From: CAZPDM01 sp964585305
GTDB taxonomy: Bacteria; Planctomycetota; Uabimicrobiia; Uabimicrobiales; JABWCH01
Reading direction: 5' to 3'
Length of the DNA: 16,384 bases
NCBI GenBank assembly: GCA_964585305.1
Contig: CAZPDM010000092.1
Coordinates: 1 to 16,384 of the forward strand
How positions within the stretch are numbered: the first letter of the stretch is position 1; every line of letters starts with the position of its first letter. Below, piece by piece: positions 13,875 through 16,384 of this stretch. Made by a program: the position numbers and the translations under genes. The notes under the pieces are model-generated. The model ran no database searches. It was given only the letters and a program-made list of their open reading frames with translations, and was not told where the DNA came from.

Positions 13875-13905
13875 AAAAAATCCCCAAATTTTGGGGATTT
13901 TTTTT
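13875..13905. terminator. Bidirectional terminator between cheW and the membrane-protein gene
   Basis: TCCCCAAA and TTTGGGGA form a hairpin around one base (centre 13889), flanked by six A on the left and eight T on the right, giving a U tail on both strands. On the - strand it ends the transcript of the gene at 13940-14707. Confidence 0.85.
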
Positions 13906-13939
13906 ATTGGTCTATATTTTCGCCAAAACTTAGCATTTT

Positions 13940-14707
13940 TTAAATTATTTTTTTGGCGGACTCTATTAAAATTTGGTTTTCTTCTTTATGCTTTTGTTCA
14001 CGAATTTTTCGTTTGAGTTCATATCCAGCCCAAACAATTAAGCCAATTAAAACAGCCGCCAAAGCAATAGATACAGCCGGTTTTTCTATAAAATTTTTAG
14101 CATTTTTACCCACATAAAAGGCTCCGGCAGCCATTCCAAAAGAGCCTAAAAAACCACCAATTATAATAGTTATAACAGTTGATAGGCGTGATAATCCCAT
14201 GAATAAACCCAAAAATGCGCCAGCAATAGCACCTGTCCCTGAAATTGGAAATGCGACAAATAAAACTACTACCATCCATGCTAAACCACGCATCCAAGGG
14301 CTTGATCTTAATAAGTAGTAACAATCTTTACGAATGCTTTGAAGTTTGGGACCAATTTTAGGAACGGTCAAAAGGTAATGAAGATTATATGTAACAAATA
14401 CTGCGGTCATGGTGTCCATTAGTGAAACCATCAAAGCTAAATCCCATATTCCAAAATTTAAATTAAAATCAATTCCTGGAAAATTTTCAATAACAGGAGC
14501 AAAAGAAATAAATTTTCCAGCTCCAAAAAAAGAAAGTACACTTAAACTCATCAATTCCAATACATCAGAATATCCACGAAAAAACCAAATTAAACTCAAT
14601 ACAGTGCCACTCAAGAGAAAAGGAAATAAAAAAGCGAATATTTGGACAGCACGGTGTGGGGGTAAAAGTTCTTCATTTAAAGAAATATATTCTTTGTTAT
14701 CAGCCAT
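13940..14707 (-). CDS. Small multi-drug export family membrane protein
   Basis: A 255-residue integral membrane protein with about six to seven hydrophobic segments. The segment FPISGTGAIAGAFLGLFMGL (residues 153-172) and the following IIIGGFLGSFGM match the recurring signature of the small multi-drug export protein family (PF06695). The name of that family comes from early annotation and the real substrate is not known. The C-terminal tail (about 230-255) is highly charged and cytoplasmic. AGGAG lies ten bases before the ATG. It begins 49 bases after the stop of the HEAT-repeat gene on the same strand with no terminator between, so the two are likely co-transcribed. Confidence 0.75.
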   Translation of the reverse strand: MADNKEYISLNEELLPPHRAVQIFAFLFPFLLSGTVLSLIWFFRGYSDVLELMSLSVLSFFGAGKFISFAPVIENFPGIDFNLNFGIWDLALMVSLMDTMTAVFVTYNLHYLLTVPKIGPKLQSIRKDCYYLLRSSPWMRGLAWMVVVLFVAFPISGTGAIAGAFLGLFMGLSRLSTVITIIIGGFLGSFGMAAGAFYVGKNAKNFIEKPAVSIALAAVLIGLIVWAGYELKRKIREQKHKEENQILIESAKKII

Positions 14708-14756
14708 CGATAATTTTCTCCTACACTCCTGTAAAATAAAGCCTAATTTTTAGATA

Positions 14757-16384
14757 TTATTGGACTATTTTAGTAATTTCTTCTCGTATTTCTGGGGCGA
14801 CATATTTTACAAGATTTAATAATGTTTGTCTAAGCTCTTCTTTAACAAAACCAATAGAAGATTCTTCATATAACTTGAGCATTCTTTGTGCAATAATATC
14901 TATTTTTGAAGAGTTAGTAAAATTTGCTAAAGATTGAATAGCTGCAATTTTAACATTATCTTGAGTATCTTGCTGCATTACTTTTAATAATGGTTCTACA
15001 GAAGAAGGAGATTCAAATGGGCCTAATGCTTTAGCAGATGCTTCTCGAATTAGATCTGAAGAATCTGAAAGTAATTCAACTAAAGGCCGAATACTTTTAG
15101 AATCACCAATATTTCCAAGCGTTTGGATAATATTTACTCGTAACTCCTCATCACTTTTCGGATCATTTAATAATTTATGTAATACTTCGGTTTCCTGTTT
15201 GGAACCTACTTGTCCTAACGCAATAACCACTTCTTTAAATAAAGATTTTTTATCTTCCAGGGCTTTTTTAGAAAGAATGTCAAGTAAAGCATTTTTTCCA
15301 GCAACATACTCTGGCATTTTTGCAAGATTTTGAACAGCCGCTACTTGAACACCTTCATCAGGATCTTCAAGAAGTTTCAGCAATTGGCTTCCAGCGAATT
15401 GGCTTCCTGTATCTCCCAATCCATCTGCGGCTTTTTGCCGTTCCATACTATTAGAACTTTTTGACATTTCCAACAAAATATTTATATCTGGAATATCTTC
15501 CTTTGGCTTATTTTCATTGCTTCGAACTTTATAGGTGATAGGATTAACTGGCTTAAAATTATGGATTTTTTGATTAGATATTGGGCTAACATCAGCATTA
15601 GTAGCTGGTTTAGGATTCCATAGCTTCCACCAAACTAAAAGAGTAATAAGTATTAAAACTCCGCTAAATAATCCTAATGATTTTTGCCAACCTAGCTTTT
15701 GAACTATAAAACGGAAAAATGTAACAGTAAGATGAAACAATTTAGAAAAAGTTTGTTTAGAAATATTCCAGAGTTTATGGCTAATGATGCAAGTTTTTTG
15801 CCAATTTTGTTGATTGAAAAAACGCTGTAAAAATGCTAGGACTTTTCCACCTACCCAAACGCATTTTTGATAAAAAGTTGCCATCTTATTATATGTATGA
15901 GGATTTTCTTCTAAAAAAATTGGTTTAGCGATATTTTCAACACCATCTTTTTTTGGTTGGGTTTGTTTCTCAGATTTTTTTTCTTGAGAAGAAAATTTTT
16001 GATTTATTTCCGTAAATTGTAAAGATTGCAATTTCTTTAAATCAGCTAAGGATTCAGAAAATTTATTCTCTACATCATTTAATTGCCTTTTTTGAGAATT
16101 TTCTAATTCCACTAATTTTTCTGTTTGAGTGTTTTCTAATGCTGCCAGCCTTTGTAAGGCTCTTTGCATTTGCATTTCTAAATTAGCAAGACGAGTTTGA
16201 AACTCAGAGGGAATAATATTTTCAATTGCTTTATTTTGTGTTTGTATTTTAGGTATCATATTTACCGATGAAAATATTGGGTTAATAGATGGTTCAGAAT
16301 TACTAATCTCTACATTAGTATCTATACTTTTAGTATCTATACTTTTAGTATCTATACTTTTAGTATCTATACTTTTAGTATCTA
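14757..16384 (-). CDS. Coiled coil-transmembrane-HEAT repeat protein, runs off the window
   Basis: From the first visible ATG (16259) to the stop there are 500 residues. A coiled coil spans about residues 18-95, one transmembrane helix 194-213 (LGLFSGVLILITLLVWWKLW), and PBS-lyase-type HEAT repeats about 257-450 (units such as DPDEGVQVAAVQNLAKM and DSSDLIREASAKALG). The frame does not end at that ATG: upstream codons stay open to the edge of the window and encode a low-complexity segment with SIDTK repeated, and the ATG has no good ribosome site. I therefore call the gene incomplete at its 5' end. HEAT repeats serve protein-protein contacts; lyase catalytic function is not implied. The HEAT part probably lies across the membrane from the coiled coil. 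Confidence 0.75.
   Translation of the reverse strand, partial: DTKSIDTKSIDTKSIDTKSIDTNVEISNSEPSINPIFSSVNMIPKIQTQNKAIENIIPSEFQTRLANLEMQMQRALQRLAALENTQTEKLVELENSQKRQLNDVENKFSESLADLKKLQSLQFTEINQKFSSQEKKSEKQTQPKKDGVENIAKPIFLEENPHTYNKMATFYQKCVWVGGKVLAFLQRFFNQQNWQKTCIISHKLWNISKQTFSKLFHLTVTFFRFIVQKLGWQKSLGLFSGVLILITLLVWWKLWNPKPATNADVSPISNQKIHNFKPVNPITYKVRSNENKPKEDIPDINILLEMSKSSNSMERQKAADGLGDTGSQFAGSQLLKLLEDPDEGVQVAAVQNLAKMPEYVAGKNALLDILSKKALEDKKSLFKEVVIALGQVGSKQETEVLHKLLNDPKSDEELRVNIIQTLGNIGDSKSIRPLVELLSDSSDLIREASAKALGPFESPSSVEPLLKVMQQDTQDNVKIAAIQSLANFTNSSKIDIIAQRMLKLYEESSIGFVKEELRQTLLNLVKYVAPEIREEITKIVQ
16321..16384. repeat. 15-bp tandem repeat, at least four copies, continuing past the window
   Basis: The unit TCTATACTTTTAGTA repeats perfectly at 16321-16335, 16336-16350, 16351-16365 and 16366-16380, and the last four bases start a fifth copy. 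A degenerate partial copy (TCTACATTAGTA) precedes at 16309-16320. On the - strand the frame of the HEAT gene reads it as repeated SIDTK; the other two frames of that strand contain stop codons in every unit. Confidence 0.95.

Noticed and set aside
16321..16384. CRISPR-like array at the right edge
   Set aside because: The 15-bp units are directly adjacent with no spacers, and they are read in frame with the HEAT gene, so this is a coding tandem repeat.
1..16384. Mobile elements, phage genes, tRNA or rRNA genes
   Set aside because: I found no transposase or integrase motif, no long terminal inverted repeats and no cloverleaf-like or rRNA-like sequence in the intergenic regions.

Overview
The window is one stretch of an AT-rich bacterial chromosome with short intergenic gaps, clear Shine-Dalgarno sites and many intrinsic terminators. 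A lipoprotein with a type II signal peptide, a haem-type bacterioferritin, chemotaxis adaptors and large multi-domain scaffold proteins (DUF4388-TPR-transmembrane-PEGA-PQQ propeller; coiled coil-transmembrane-HEAT) suggest a deep-branching environmental Gram-negative bacterium. The style recalls low-GC Planctomycetota/PVC-type genomes, but no single marker here proves this. No tRNA, rRNA, CRISPR array, transposase or prophage gene is visible, and no gene-free stretch exceeds 300 bases.

Left part (1-4150): a terminator from a gene upstream of the window; a small unrecognised acidic protein; the decayed C-terminus of a 4Fe-4S polyferredoxin; a + strand pair (DUF6868 membrane protein and a SAM methyltransferase); a metal-homeostasis pair on the - strand (bacterioferritin, then a TroA-like Zn/Mn-binding lipoprotein, separated by a terminator); and, divergent from bacterioferritin, an orphan beta-class adenine DNA methyltransferase. 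The bacterioferritin promoter is strong and flanked by two copies of an operator-like sequence.

Middle (4155-9020): a 1075-residue membrane-anchored DUF4388/TPR/PEGA/PQQ protein whose Asn-Pro linker is encoded by a hexamer repeat with G-quadruplex potential, and a divergently transcribed 11-helix neurotransmitter:sodium symporter.

Right part (9021-13863): a chemotaxis-like signalling cluster on the - strand. It runs CheW, CheR, a small protein made of three ungapped 53-residue repeats (the best candidate for an undescribed family), a REC-MshEN-like-CheX response regulator, and a TPR protein with a TIR/deoxyribosyltransferase-like N-terminal domain. CheA and receptors are absent, so this is a satellite of a system encoded elsewhere, or an alternative pathway. 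Beyond a bidirectional terminator lie a small-multidrug-export-family membrane protein and a HEAT-repeat membrane protein. The HEAT reading frame stays open through a 15-bp tandem repeat and leaves the window, so that gene is incomplete here.

Several starts were set by Shine-Dalgarno position rather than by the longest frame: bacterioferritin, the DUF4388/PQQ protein and CheW start at an internal ATG, the triple-repeat protein at GTG, and the TPR protein at TTG.
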